Below the pieces are notes generated by a model that saw only the letters and a program-made list of their open reading frames with translations, searched no databases and was not told where the DNA came from. This document shows, in pieces, positions 54,801-62,453 of a DNA stretch of 64,000 nt. Origin of the DNA: Dyella acidisoli (GTDB lineage Bacteria > Pseudomonadota > Gammaproteobacteria > Xanthomonadales > Rhodanobacteraceae); assembly GCF_030160295.1 (NCBI RefSeq), contig NZ_BSOB01000001.1:34270-98269 (forward strand), written 5' to 3'. Made by a program: the position numbers and the translations under genes. Numbering within the stretch: position 1 is the first letter of the stretch; each line of letters opens with the position of its first letter.

Positions 54801-54921
54801 TCGATTTGAATATGAGGCTGGCGCGATCGAGCAATCGGAGATCAAGGATAGGGTTGTCCAGATTCTCGAGGGAACTGAACCCGCGTTCAAGAACAGGCAA
54901 TCGAAGTATCGGTTGCAGTGA
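51835..54921 (+). CDS. PHP-domain SMC/SbcC-like ATPase (TrlF-type), candidate defence protein
   Basis: 1028 residues. N-terminal PHP phosphoesterase: HVH (His16, His18), Asp56 (INDY), Glu87, His115 (INIHVIF) and CSDAHG (Asp272, His274). Then an ABC/SMC ATPase: Walker A GNKGSGKS (365-372), coiled-coil arm (about 490-830, long Lys/Glu/Gln-rich helices), signature LSPGER (about 906), Walker B with IPIVIDQPEENLDN (927-940), and a HNPNLAVV switch. This resembles the TrlF-family ATPases of databases. ATP-driven nuclease or phosphatase activity on nucleic acid is plausible. G+C is visibly lower than in most neighbours, suggesting transfer. It stands alone and ends at a perfect palindrome. Confidence 0.85.
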   Translation: MPLALAGSTWKKWDLHVHTPESFYHNYPGSHEEAWEAFLKDIENLPEEFKVIGINDYVLVDGYEKVLRAKQAQGRLKNIDLIVPVVELRLDKFGGVVQGGKSGNAPSNWSRINIHVIFDQVEPEFIRQQFISAIAPSYRLLPGSTGEGKWNSVISRQSIEALGAAIIESVPADKRAAYGSALIEGFNNLNVSADGLRKALENEALKGKFIVAVGKTEWENLKWDDHSIAEKKTLINMADLVFTAAEKPEDYAKARTKLREAGVNSNLLDCSDAHGLSASIDKDRIGNCFTWIKADSTFKGLLQAIEEFEDRVYVGDNPPKRQHVELNRTKFIRSVKIAKKDNSKLVDTWFDMDLPLNPDLVAIIGNKGSGKSALADIIALVGNTKNHRSFSFLNEARFRDPRAKLAQHFVGTLVWRDGSEASRDLDKDPESSSVERVKYLPQSYLETLCNELGTGGSATFDAELRKIIYSHVPAEDQLGQPSMDALLNFKVAEINKAMEALRGKIAALNVKILGAEGRLFPEFKNGLTERLAAKNAELASLEEAKPQQVEDPNASPEALEESKNAAAMIDGLELQLQDVSKEETEFRELKFAAAKRQAVARRIAQALVNQKKQNDAFEIELKQLLAELGIEIPFNSLFEVRIDAKPVNDLAKAMQVEIDTIDGKLQSVEPGSLLKRREELVASIADAKSKLGERQRLFVLYKDELAKWGKSKTEIMGPADKQGTIAWLESEIRSLEALPRQLQELKAQRAGLSEEIHGLIRGMVDEFQRLYLPVQGFVKSAGQMDMNLPLEIHVRIEEAGFLDHFLGKLNRQVRGTFSGIDESNQLLRRMLQEASFVEPQDALAFVERIDRVMHSDQRDGQDGRETRLADQLRKGVEATEVLDYIFGLEYLSPRYSLTYGGQDIGQLSPGERGLLLLVFYLLVDKEDIPIVIDQPEENLDNQTIYKILVKCIKKAKERRQVIMVTHNPNLAVVCDAEQIVYAFRNTEGVRFEYEAGAIEQSEIKDRVVQILEGTEPAFKNRQSKYRLQ

Positions 54922-54931
54922 ACGAAATCCA

Positions 54932-54957
54932 GCTCTTCCTTGCGCGCAAGGAAGAGC
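54932..54957. terminator. Perfect 26-bp palindrome after the ATPase gene
   Basis: GCTCTTCCTTGCG followed immediately by its reverse complement, 10 bp after the stop. It would form a long stem with a minimal loop and may act as a terminator for both convergent genes; no U-tract. Confidence 0.6.
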
Positions 54958-54986
54958 ATTCGCTACGACAAGCACTAAGAAGCTGA

Positions 54987-57533
54987 TCAGTCAGCGCGCA
55001 GCCCTTTCGTCGCAGGCTTCTTTGTTCTGATCACCAGCGAGGCAGAACGTAGTGGATGTCCCGTTGTTTCTTCTTCGACCGCTTCAATCAGCACCTCGCC
55101 AGCATCATCATCCGTCGATTGAACGATGACTTGGGCCAACCCATTGAATAGTGATCGCTTGGGTTCTTTGTCACTTTCTAGGCAGTTGGGATTGCCGTTG
55201 CCGACGCCGATCAGTTTTCCCTTTCCGGAGATTCGGAACGCGAGTTTGTTGTTCGCCGTGGGTACCAACCGGCCATGTTCGTCCAGCGCTTCGACGGTGA
55301 TGATGGCTATGTCCTGTCCGTCTGCGGCAATTTCAGAGCGATCGGCGGTCAAACGGATTTTTTGCGCAGGACCGGTGGTTTCACGCTTCTCGATCAGCAC
55401 GATTTCGCCGTTGCGACGGCCGCGCGCCTCGATCACACCGGGTGTGTAAGCGACCTTCCATTCCACATGCCCCAGATGCGGCACTTTCTTGCTGCCGAGA
55501 CTCTTGCCGTTGAGGAAGAGTTCGACTTCATCGAGGTTGGTATAGACCCAGACGGCAATGTCCTGGCCTTCTTTCCCTTGCCAGTTCCAATGTGGAAACA
55601 CGTGGAGGCTGGGTTCTTTTCGCCACCAGGCCTTGTAGTAGTAATAATAATCCTTGGGAAAGCCGCACATATCGACAATCCCGAATTGTGAGCTGATCGA
55701 AGGCCAGCCATACGGTGTCGGTTCGCCGCGATAATCGAAGCCTGTCCAGGCGAAGCCGCCGGCCATCCATTCGCGGGTGCCGTAGAAAGTCCACCATTGC
55801 TCTGGCGTCTGTCCCCAGTCCACGACGCCGTCATAGCTGTTGACTGTGTTCTTTGCCTTGTCGGAGGTGTATTCGCCGCGCGTGGAAATGGCGCTGGACG
55901 TTTCCGATCCGAATAATGCGCGCTTCGGGTGCTTCTTGTGGAAAGCGTCGGGAAAATCGGTGTGGTAGTTGAAGCCGATGATATCGAGCGCATCGGATAC
56001 GCCTTGCTCGTTATCGCCGTTGACGGCCGCAGACACGACGCGGGTGGGGTCGAGTTCATGGCAGCGCTCGACCATGGTCGCTGCGATGCGTGCACCTTGT
56101 GGCGCCATATCGCCTTTTTGCAGTTCCCACTCTTCGTTGCCGATCGACCAGATAATGATCGAAGGTGAGTTGCGATATCGCTTCACCATGGTTTCGAGTT
56201 GCTGCAGGCCGCTCGGGCTGGAGCTCATCTGGCGCGTTTCGCACATCATCAGCATGCCCATGCGGTCGCACGCTTCGACCCATTCGGGTGTTGGCATGTT
56301 GTGCGACGTGCGTACCGCGTTGCAGCCCATGCTTTGCAGCACGGATATGCGGAACGCTTGCAGCCGATCGGGCAGAGCGGCGCCGACTCCGGCATGGTCT
56401 TGGTGATTGCACGTGCCTTGAATCTTGAGCGGCTTGCCGTTCAAGGAGAAGCCGTGGTCGGGGTCGAACACGGCCGTACGGATGCCGAAGGGAATCTGCT
56501 CGGCATCGCGCACGTTACCGTCTACGAGAACTTTGACGAGAGCTGTGTAGAGATGAGGCTCATCAGGCGACCAGAGTGCAGGGTTGCTGACGGATGCCGT
56601 GGCTCGATAATCCATCGATGCATTCGTCGCAATGGTTTGAGCCGTAGATGTCGCCTGCGCAACTGTGCGGCCAGCGGTATCGACGATGGTCCATTCGAGC
56701 GAGGCATTGACCGGATGCGCGTTCTCATTCTCGATGATGGTCGCAAGGTCGAGCGAGGCCGCATCGCCGTTGAGGGTAGAGCGCACCACACTTTCCCATT
56801 TGGCCAGGTGCACCGGATCCATCTTGGTCAGCCAGACATGGCGATAGATGCCGGCCCCTTCGTAAAACCAGCCATCGCCGAAACTGGCGTCGACACGCAC
56901 GGCGATATGATTTTTGCCGCCGTAATTAAGGAAATCGGTGAGGTCGAAACGGAACGAGGTGTAGCCGTCGTCGTGACGGCCGATGAAGCAGCCGTTGACG
57001 AACAACATGACGTCTCGCATCGCACCGTCGAACTCGATCCAGATGCGGCGTCCACGATCGCTCTCGGGAATGTCGAACGTGCGCCGATACCAGCCGACGC
57101 TGGTTGCGGGATAACGCCGCCCAAGCGGTTTGTAGCCATGCGAGAGCATTCGGTTGTCTTCATCGCCCTTGTCGTCGTGCACAAAGGGGAGTTCTACCGC
57201 CCAGTCATGTGGCAGATTCAGCTTGCGCCAGCCGGCATCATTGAAGTCGGCGGTGGCAATCTTGAAGGTACCCGTCTTCGAAAAATCGCTCTGACCGAAT
57301 CCAAAGTTGAAATCCTTGGTTGGATCATCACCGTTGCCGAGCGCGAACTGCCAGCCAAAATCAAATAGCCATTGCTCGCGTGGCGCCATGGCTGTCGTGC
57401 TTTGCGGTAGCGTCAAGAACTGCTGTCCCGCGGTCTGCTTACCGTTACTGGCCAACACGAAGCGCGGCAGAAGGCCGGCGCCGAACAATCCGATGCTTGA
57501 GATGACGAAGGTGCGGCGCGTGATGTCAACCAT
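54987..57533 (-). CDS. Exported glycoside hydrolase family 2 protein (beta-galactosidase-like)
   Basis: 848 residues. A Tat-type signal (ITRRTFVISSIGLFGAGLL) precedes the GH2 sugar-binding, Ig-like and TIM-barrel domains. The acid/base Glu is in IIWSIGNEEWE and the nucleophile Glu in ALFGSETSSAIS. C-terminal Ig-like domains (DUF4982/invasin-like) extend to the end. Cleaves beta-linked galactosides or related sugars in the periplasm or outside. GTG 57542 is an alternative start; the AGGAG is 3 nt from the GTG and 12 nt from ATG 57533, so the start is uncertain. Confidence 0.88.
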   Translation of the reverse strand: MVDITRRTFVISSIGLFGAGLLPRFVLASNGKQTAGQQFLTLPQSTTAMAPREQWLFDFGWQFALGNGDDPTKDFNFGFGQSDFSKTGTFKIATADFNDAGWRKLNLPHDWAVELPFVHDDKGDEDNRMLSHGYKPLGRRYPATSVGWYRRTFDIPESDRGRRIWIEFDGAMRDVMLFVNGCFIGRHDDGYTSFRFDLTDFLNYGGKNHIAVRVDASFGDGWFYEGAGIYRHVWLTKMDPVHLAKWESVVRSTLNGDAASLDLATIIENENAHPVNASLEWTIVDTAGRTVAQATSTAQTIATNASMDYRATASVSNPALWSPDEPHLYTALVKVLVDGNVRDAEQIPFGIRTAVFDPDHGFSLNGKPLKIQGTCNHQDHAGVGAALPDRLQAFRISVLQSMGCNAVRTSHNMPTPEWVEACDRMGMLMMCETRQMSSSPSGLQQLETMVKRYRNSPSIIIWSIGNEEWELQKGDMAPQGARIAATMVERCHELDPTRVVSAAVNGDNEQGVSDALDIIGFNYHTDFPDAFHKKHPKRALFGSETSSAISTRGEYTSDKAKNTVNSYDGVVDWGQTPEQWWTFYGTREWMAGGFAWTGFDYRGEPTPYGWPSISSQFGIVDMCGFPKDYYYYYKAWWRKEPSLHVFPHWNWQGKEGQDIAVWVYTNLDEVELFLNGKSLGSKKVPHLGHVEWKVAYTPGVIEARGRRNGEIVLIEKRETTGPAQKIRLTADRSEIAADGQDIAIITVEALDEHGRLVPTANNKLAFRISGKGKLIGVGNGNPNCLESDKEPKRSLFNGLAQVIVQSTDDDAGEVLIEAVEEETTGHPLRSASLVIRTKKPATKGLRAD

Positions 57534-57924
57534 GAGAATCACAATCTCCTGATGTAAGACCTACCGATGTCATGGCGAAGATGGTTGCCTATGACGCGGT
57601 GGTTGAGCCAGACCGAGCGTTGCGTGATGGTTTTGATAGTGGAGGGCGTGTGATGCGGCCGCCTGCCGACGTGCACCATAGCAAAGAAAGCATTGTTCGA
57701 GTTACACACGGTGTAGATGTGCGACAGGTGGCTCATTGAGCTCCTCGATTAAGGCTGGCGCTTACTTGAGGCTCTGTTGCATTGGAAGAGGGGTGTCATG
57801 AAAGTATGCCCTCCCTCACGGCCGTCATTCCCGCGAAAGCGGGAATCCATCTTCGCTCTTGCATCAGGGCAGAATGGATTCCCGCTTTCGCGGGAATGAC
57901 GGCCTTTGTAGGTAACTTTCATCA
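57534..57924. other. Intergenic region with perfect inverted repeat
   Basis: 391 bp between the GH2 start and the 3' end of an alpha/beta hydrolase gene. Contains the repeat at 57820-57904 close to the hydrolase stop; the GH2 promoter should be in the other half. No gene seen. Confidence 0.55.
57820..57904. repeat. GTCATTCCCGC-type inverted repeat pair
   Basis: Perfect 31-bp arms at 57820-57850 and 57874-57904 (GGCCGTCATTCCCGCGAAAG continuing to CGGGAATCCAT, and the reverse complement). Each arm also forms a CCCGC/GCGGG hairpin. It lies 20 bp after the stop of the neighbouring hydrolase gene and could end its transcript. Confidence 0.9.
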
Positions 57925-58707
57925 TTATTTGGCCAACGCCGCCTTCTCAATCAGCTTTGCTACCGCATCAGGATGGGACACCATCACCACGTGTGAGGCT
58001 CCCTTGACGACTACGACATCTTTGGCACTCGCTCGCTTGGCCATAAATGCCATCGCTTGCGGCGGAATGTTCTTGTCCGCATCGCCATAGATAAACCAGG
58101 ACGGGATGTTCTTCCAGGCCGCATCGCCCGATCTCTCGTTGAGTGCTGTTTCCGCTATGGGGCGCTGCGTTGCTGCCATCAGTACCGCCTGGGCGGAGGG
58201 GACATCGGCCGCGAACTGCGTAGGGAACTTGTTCTGGAGGATGTAAAGATCTTTGCCGCCATCGCCGAGTTCCGCGGGTGGGGCAAGTGCCTTGCCCAGT
58301 GTGCTACCAGGGAACTTGCCCGCCAACTCGGCGACGGTCTCGCCGGAATCGGGAGCGAACGCACTCACGTAAACCAATGCCTTGACGTTCGAGTGGCCGT
58401 TGGCCGCGTCGGTGATGACATTGCCACCATAGGAATGCCCGACCAGCACGACAGGCTCTTTCAGATCGGCGACCAGGCTGGCGATGTACGCACCATCGTT
58501 CTTGACGCCACGCAGCGGATTGGCGGCGGCAATGACGAAGTAGCCATCTTTCTGCAGGATCTTGACGACCCCGTTCCAACTCGAAGCATCAGCGAATGCG
58601 CCATGTACCAGCACGATGGTGGGTTTATGCATCGGCTCCTTCGCGGATGCAGAGGCGCCAATGACCATGGCGAATGCGAGCGCCACTCCTGCGAACATCT
58701 TCTTCAT
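57925..58707 (-). CDS. Secreted alpha/beta hydrolase
   Basis: 260 residues with a signal peptide (to about SASA). Alpha/beta hydrolase motifs: VLVHGAFADASSW (oxyanion), GHSYGG with Ser92 as nucleophile, an Asp near YGDADKNIP and a C-terminal His near GASHVVMVSH. It resembles the salicylate-esterase-like / EstC-type group. It is the last gene of a four-gene minus-strand cluster (ohr, epoxide hydrolase, cupin, hydrolase). Substrate unknown. Confidence 0.85.
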   Translation of the reverse strand: MKKMFAGVALAFAMVIGASASAKEPMHKPTIVLVHGAFADASSWNGVVKILQKDGYFVIAAANPLRGVKNDGAYIASLVADLKEPVVLVGHSYGGNVITDAANGHSNVKALVYVSAFAPDSGETVAELAGKFPGSTLGKALAPPAELGDGGKDLYILQNKFPTQFAADVPSAQAVLMAATQRPIAETALNERSGDAAWKNIPSWFIYGDADKNIPPQAMAFMAKRASAKDVVVVKGASHVVMVSHPDAVAKLIEKAALAK

Positions 58708-58779
58708 TTTGTATCTCCTGGGGTTTTGTGGGCCAGAGCCATGAAGCGAGATCCGGCCGGAAAAAACATTGAAATTTGG

Positions 58780-59190
58780 CTAATGCGGCGACACCACTTC
58801 GACAAGCGGCTTCCCGATAGGAACGATGTATGTTCCAAGCTCCGCCGCATTGGTTTGCCCGACATTTGTTGCGCTATGGACAACGCCCGTCGGAACAAAC
58901 AGGACGTCGCCAGCCTTGAGCGTCACCGGCGACTTGCCTTCGAGGTGATATTCCAAAGTGCCTTCGATGACGTAGATGATTTCCTCGCCGGGATGCTTGT
59001 GATTGGGAGCGGTTTTGCCAGGATCGATGTCGACACGCAGTTGGAGTTCTTCGTAGCCCGGAATGCTGAGGTTGTGACGGGAAAGTTCCTTGCGATGCGT
59101 TCCCTGCAGTTGCTGCGCATGCCCTATATCAGGTGCCAGGACGCTTGCGATGGTCAGGAGCGTTACAGCCCCAATGATTGATGCTTTCAT
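58780..59190 (-). CDS. Secreted cupin-domain protein
   Basis: 136 residues from ATG 59190 (MKASIIGAVTLLTIASVLAPDIGHAQ, signal peptide); the longer frame from 59301 lacks a plausible start region. A single cupin barrel shows the metal motif HKHPGEEIIYVIEGTLEYHLEG and the second motif VPTGVVHSATNVG. It may be a periplasmic metal-binding enzyme or sensor; it sits between two hydrolases in the same orientation. Confidence 0.85.
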   Translation of the reverse strand: MKASIIGAVTLLTIASVLAPDIGHAQQLQGTHRKELSRHNLSIPGYEELQLRVDIDPGKTAPNHKHPGEEIIYVIEGTLEYHLEGKSPVTLKAGDVLFVPTGVVHSATNVGQTNAAELGTYIVPIGKPLVEVVSPH

Positions 59191-59347
59191 GTGATGCTCC
59201 TTGCTTATTTGCGTTTGCAAAGATGTTGGCCCCGCAACGGAGAATGGAGGCATCGTCTGCCAGTTGAGAGGCATCGTTGGCTGTTTCGGGAATGGCGGCA
59301 ATTACGCGCGAGGTAATAACGGTTAGCCAACCTTCGTCCGATCCGTA

Positions 59348-60367
59348 TCAAAGGTGATCGGCATCGATCACGGCTTGAGTGAACGCCTGCGGTGCTTCTT
59401 CCGGCAGGTTGTGGCCGATACCACCGGTAATCAGGCGGAACTGGTACTTGCCTGCGAACTTCTTGGCGTACGCTTCCGGCTGCGGATGCGGTGCGCCATT
59501 GGCATCCCCTTCCAAGGCGATAGTTGGCACTGTGATAGCCGTGAATTGAGCCAGCCGCTTTTCCTGGGCTTCGTACTTCGTTTCGCCCTTGGCCAGGTCC
59601 AACCGCCAGCGATAATTGTGGACCGCGATGGCAACCTGATCCGGATTGTTCAGCGCAGCCGCACTGCGTTCGAAGGTGGCGTCGTCAAAGTTCCATTTCG
59701 GCGAAGCAGTTTGCCAAATCAACTTGGCGAAGTCGTGGCGGTATTTGTCGTAGCCGATGCGACCACGCTCGGTGGCGAAGTAATACTGATACCACCACTG
59801 CAACTCGGCTTTGGGTGGCAACGGGGTTGCACCGGAATCCTGGCTGCCGATGAGATAGCCGCTCACGGTCACCAATGCTTTCACCCGCTCCGGCCACAAG
59901 GTTGCGACGATATCCGCCGAGCGCGCACCCCAGTCGAAGCCGCCAAGCACTGCATGGTTGATATGGAGCGCATCCATGAAGTCGATAACATCCTGCGCCA
60001 GTGCGACGGGTTCGCCGTTGCGCAGGGTGCTATCAGACAGGAAACGCGTGTCGCCGTAGCCGCGCGCATAGGGGACAAGCACCCGATAGCCTTTCGCTGC
60101 CAGAGCGGGTGCGACTTCTTCATAGCTATGGATGTCGTAGGGCCAGCCATGCAGAAGAATCACCACTGGACCATTGGCCGGCCCCATCTCCGCATAAGCG
60201 ATATCCAGCACGCCGGCATGGACATGCTTCAGTGGGCCCCAAGGATCTTGCGATGTAGCGAGTGACTTGGACGGCTGATTCGACGAGTCTTCGGCATGTG
60301 CGAACGAAGCAAAACTAGCAAAGCTGAGGGCGAAGGCGGCGGCGAGTGCCAAGTGCGTGCGCTTCAT
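59348..60367 (-). CDS. Secreted epoxide-hydrolase-like alpha/beta hydrolase
   Basis: 339 residues from ATG 60367 with a strong Shine-Dalgarno (AGGAG, 6 nt). Signal peptide to about FAHAE. The nucleophile elbow is GGFDWGARSADIVA with Asp instead of Ser, the mark of epoxide hydrolases and dehalogenases; HGWPYDIHSYEEVAP forms the oxyanion strand and GIGHNLPEEAP supplies the His. It is 38 bp downstream of ohr. Detoxification of reactive epoxides is plausible. Confidence 0.85.
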   Translation of the reverse strand: MKRTHLALAAAFALSFASFASFAHAEDSSNQPSKSLATSQDPWGPLKHVHAGVLDIAYAEMGPANGPVVILLHGWPYDIHSYEEVAPALAAKGYRVLVPYARGYGDTRFLSDSTLRNGEPVALAQDVIDFMDALHINHAVLGGFDWGARSADIVATLWPERVKALVTVSGYLIGSQDSGATPLPPKAELQWWYQYYFATERGRIGYDKYRHDFAKLIWQTASPKWNFDDATFERSAAALNNPDQVAIAVHNYRWRLDLAKGETKYEAQEKRLAQFTAITVPTIALEGDANGAPHPQPEAYAKKFAGKYQFRLITGGIGHNLPEEAPQAFTQAVIDADHL

Positions 60368-60405
60368 GGTGATCTCCTGGAATGTGTGCGTGGTGAGGAA
60401 GGGAC

Positions 60406-60813
60406 TTAAAGCGCGGTGACGACGGCCTTGATGTTTCCGCGCGTCGCCTTCGAATACGGGCAAAGCTGGTGGGCGCGATCGACGATGGATTGAGCGAGGT
60501 CGCGATCGAGTCCCGGCAGGCTTACGTTGAGACGTGCCTGGAGGAAGAAACCTTCCTCGGCGTCGTTGCCCAGGTCGACTTCAGCGGCGACCGAAACGTC
60601 TGCTGGCAACGCGATGCCTTTTTCCTTCGCGGCATGTCCCATCGCGCCGATGAAGCAGGCGGACCAGCCTGCGGCGAACAACTGTTCCGGATTGGTGCCG
60701 GCGCCGTTGGAGCCAGGAACGGACAGCTTGATGTCGAGGCGGTTGTCGTCGCTGCGCGACTGGCCGTTGCGGCCGCCGGTGGTGAAGGTCTTGCCGGTGT
60801 AGAGGATGGACAT
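60406..60813 (-). CDS. ohr: Organic hydroperoxide resistance protein (Ohr)
   Basis: 135 residues, the normal Ohr length. N-terminal ILYTGKTFTTGGRNGQSRSDD, the two catalytic cysteines Cys53 (WSACFIGAM) and Cys118 (QLCPYSKATRGN), and NPEQLFAAGWSACF are typical. It reduces organic peroxides with lipoylated partners. ATG 60813 is chosen since the family starts at MSILYTG. No ohrR is adjacent, but the 318-bp divergent region to the thioredoxin gene holds palindromic sequences. Confidence 0.95.
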   Translation of the reverse strand: MSILYTGKTFTTGGRNGQSRSDDNRLDIKLSVPGSNGAGTNPEQLFAAGWSACFIGAMGHAAKEKGIALPADVSVAAEVDLGNDAEEGFFLQARLNVSLPGLDRDLAQSIVDRAHQLCPYSKATRGNIKAVVTAL

Positions 60814-61131
60814 GATCGGTTTCCTTAGTGGGTTGAATGGCCTCCCCAAGTGGATGGCGGGGCGTTGGCCGGTGTGCATAGGAAACCGCGGCGAAGTATC
60901 CCGGTTGTGTCTGGGCAAGCGCCAAAAGGCATCGAAATGTGTAACGGGCGGGGTCTGATACGTTTCGATACAAAACTCACCGGCTGAGGCCGGCCTGCCT
61001 CGGGATCCGTTTGTACAAACAGATACAAAAAGCCATGGGAGCGGACACGTTCGGGATAAATCCGGGGCGTCCAATACGCGTCAAGGCGGCGCGTTGGCAC
61101 TGCCACTTATCCACTGCAGGGCAGACCACCC
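60814..61131. promoter_or_regulatory. Divergent promoter region with palindrome and GATAC repeats
   Basis: 318 bp between ohr and the thioredoxin gene. GTTTGTACAAAC (61009-61020) is a perfect 12-bp palindrome. GATAC occurs at 60957, 60967 and 61022, the last two as GATACAAAA. These could be operators for a redox or hydroperoxide sensor acting on one or both genes. Confidence 0.4.
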
Positions 61132-61683
61132 ATGACATCACTCCGCATTGCCGCCGCCATAGCCGCCTTGAGCGCGGCCCTGATTGCTTTCTGGCCAACC
61201 GCTTGGACCATGATCAGCACTGAGGAGTCCGCCAATGGCACACCGGCGCCCGACTTCACTGGCGCCGATCGCTGGTTCAACTCGGCTCCGCTGACCATCG
61301 ACGGCCTGCGTGGCAAGGTGGTGCTGGTGGAGTTCTGGACACGGGAATGCATCAATTGCATCCACGTGCTGCCGCACACCAAGGCGCTTTACGACACGTA
61401 CGCCAGCAAAGGGCTTGTGGTCGTCGGCGTGCACACGCCCGAATACGATGAAGAGCACGACCTGGCTTCTTTACAGGAAGCGATGGGCCGCTATCAGATC
61501 ACTTGGCCGGTGGCGGTGGATAATAACTACCGCATCTGGAATGCCTACGGAAATCGTTACTGGCCGGCCATCTACCTCATCGACCAGCACGGCCATGTGG
61601 TTTACCGCCACGTCGGCGAGGGAAACTATGACGACACCGAGCAACGCATTCGGCAGTTGCTGGGCAAATCGCAGGGCACGTAA
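61132..61683 (+). CDS. TlpA/DipZ-like membrane-anchored thioredoxin
   Basis: 183 residues. An N-terminal TM or signal helix (about 5-25) precedes a thioredoxin fold with the redox pair Cys73/Cys76 (EFWTRECINCIHVLP) and the cis-Pro loop NRYWPAIYLID. This matches the C-terminal domain of DipZ and TlpA-like proteins. It probably works in the periplasm on disulfide or peroxide stress. It is divergent from ohr and 23 bp upstream of a two-component operon. Confidence 0.87.
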   Translation: MTSLRIAAAIAALSAALIAFWPTAWTMISTEESANGTPAPDFTGADRWFNSAPLTIDGLRGKVVLVEFWTRECINCIHVLPHTKALYDTYASKGLVVVGVHTPEYDEEHDLASLQEAMGRYQITWPVAVDNNYRIWNAYGNRYWPAIYLIDQHGHVVYRHVGEGNYDDTEQRIRQLLGKSQGT

Positions 61684-61706
61684 CAACAACGCAACTTTGG
61701 GAATGC

Positions 61707-62453
61707 ATGAACATGGACCACATCGACAATATCCTCGTCGTCGATGACGATCGCGACATCCGCACGGGTGTCGTGGACTACCTGCGAAAGAACGGCTTGC
61801 GCGCCAGCGCGGCCGTCGATGGCCGCGACATGTTCGCGCAACTGGATACGTCGGCGTTCGACCTTGTCGTGCTGGATATCATGATGCCCGGCGATGACGG
61901 CCTGGTGCTTTGCCGCACCTTGCGCAGCGGCAAGCATCGCGCGCTACCGATATTGCTGCTGACCGCGCGTGATGATGAAACCGACCGCATCATTGGACTG
62001 GAAATGGGCGCCGATGACTATGTGGTAAAGCCGTTCTCGCCACGCGAATTGCTCGCGCGCATCAAGGCGGTGATTCGCCGCACGCGCATGCTGCCGCCGA
62101 ATCTGCGCATCACCGAAGCCACCGAAATACTATCGTTCGGACGCTGGCGCCTGGATACCGCTGCGCGCCATCTGCTGGACGAGGAGGGCACCATCGTGCC
62201 GTTGAGCGGCGCCGAATTCCGATTGCTGCGCGTCTTCCTGGATCATCCGCAGCGTGTGCTTTCGCGGGACCAGTTGCTCAACCTCACGCAGGGCAGGGAC
62301 GCGGAGCTTTTCGATCGTTCGATCGACCTTTTGGTAAGCCGTCTGCGCACTCGACTTGAAGACAATGCCAAGGAACAGTCGTACATCAAGACCGTGCGCA
62401 GCGAAGGTTATGTGTTCAGCATGCCGATCACCGTGCACGGGGATAACGCGTGA
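61707..62453 (+). CDS. OmpR-family response regulator
   Basis: 248 residues. The receiver carries the acceptor Asp57 (VVLDIMMPGDDG) and a conserved Lys (YVVKPFSPRELLARI). A winged-helix DNA-binding domain (about 145-243) has VPLSGAEFRLLRVFLDHPQRVLSRDQLL and KTVRSEGYVFS. ATG 61713 is an alternative. It overlaps the sensor kinase gene by 4 bp (GTGA) and should control stress or envelope genes; the regulon is unknown. Confidence 0.93.
   Translation: MNMDHIDNILVVDDDRDIRTGVVDYLRKNGLRASAAVDGRDMFAQLDTSAFDLVVLDIMMPGDDGLVLCRTLRSGKHRALPILLLTARDDETDRIIGLEMGADDYVVKPFSPRELLARIKAVIRRTRMLPPNLRITEATEILSFGRWRLDTAARHLLDEEGTIVPLSGAEFRLLRVFLDHPQRVLSRDQLLNLTQGRDAELFDRSIDLLVSRLRTRLEDNAKEQSYIKTVRSEGYVFSMPITVHGDNA

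Noticed and set aside
56199..57368. 389-residue plus-strand open frame
   Set aside because: Antisense to the GH2 gene, which has all catalytic motifs.
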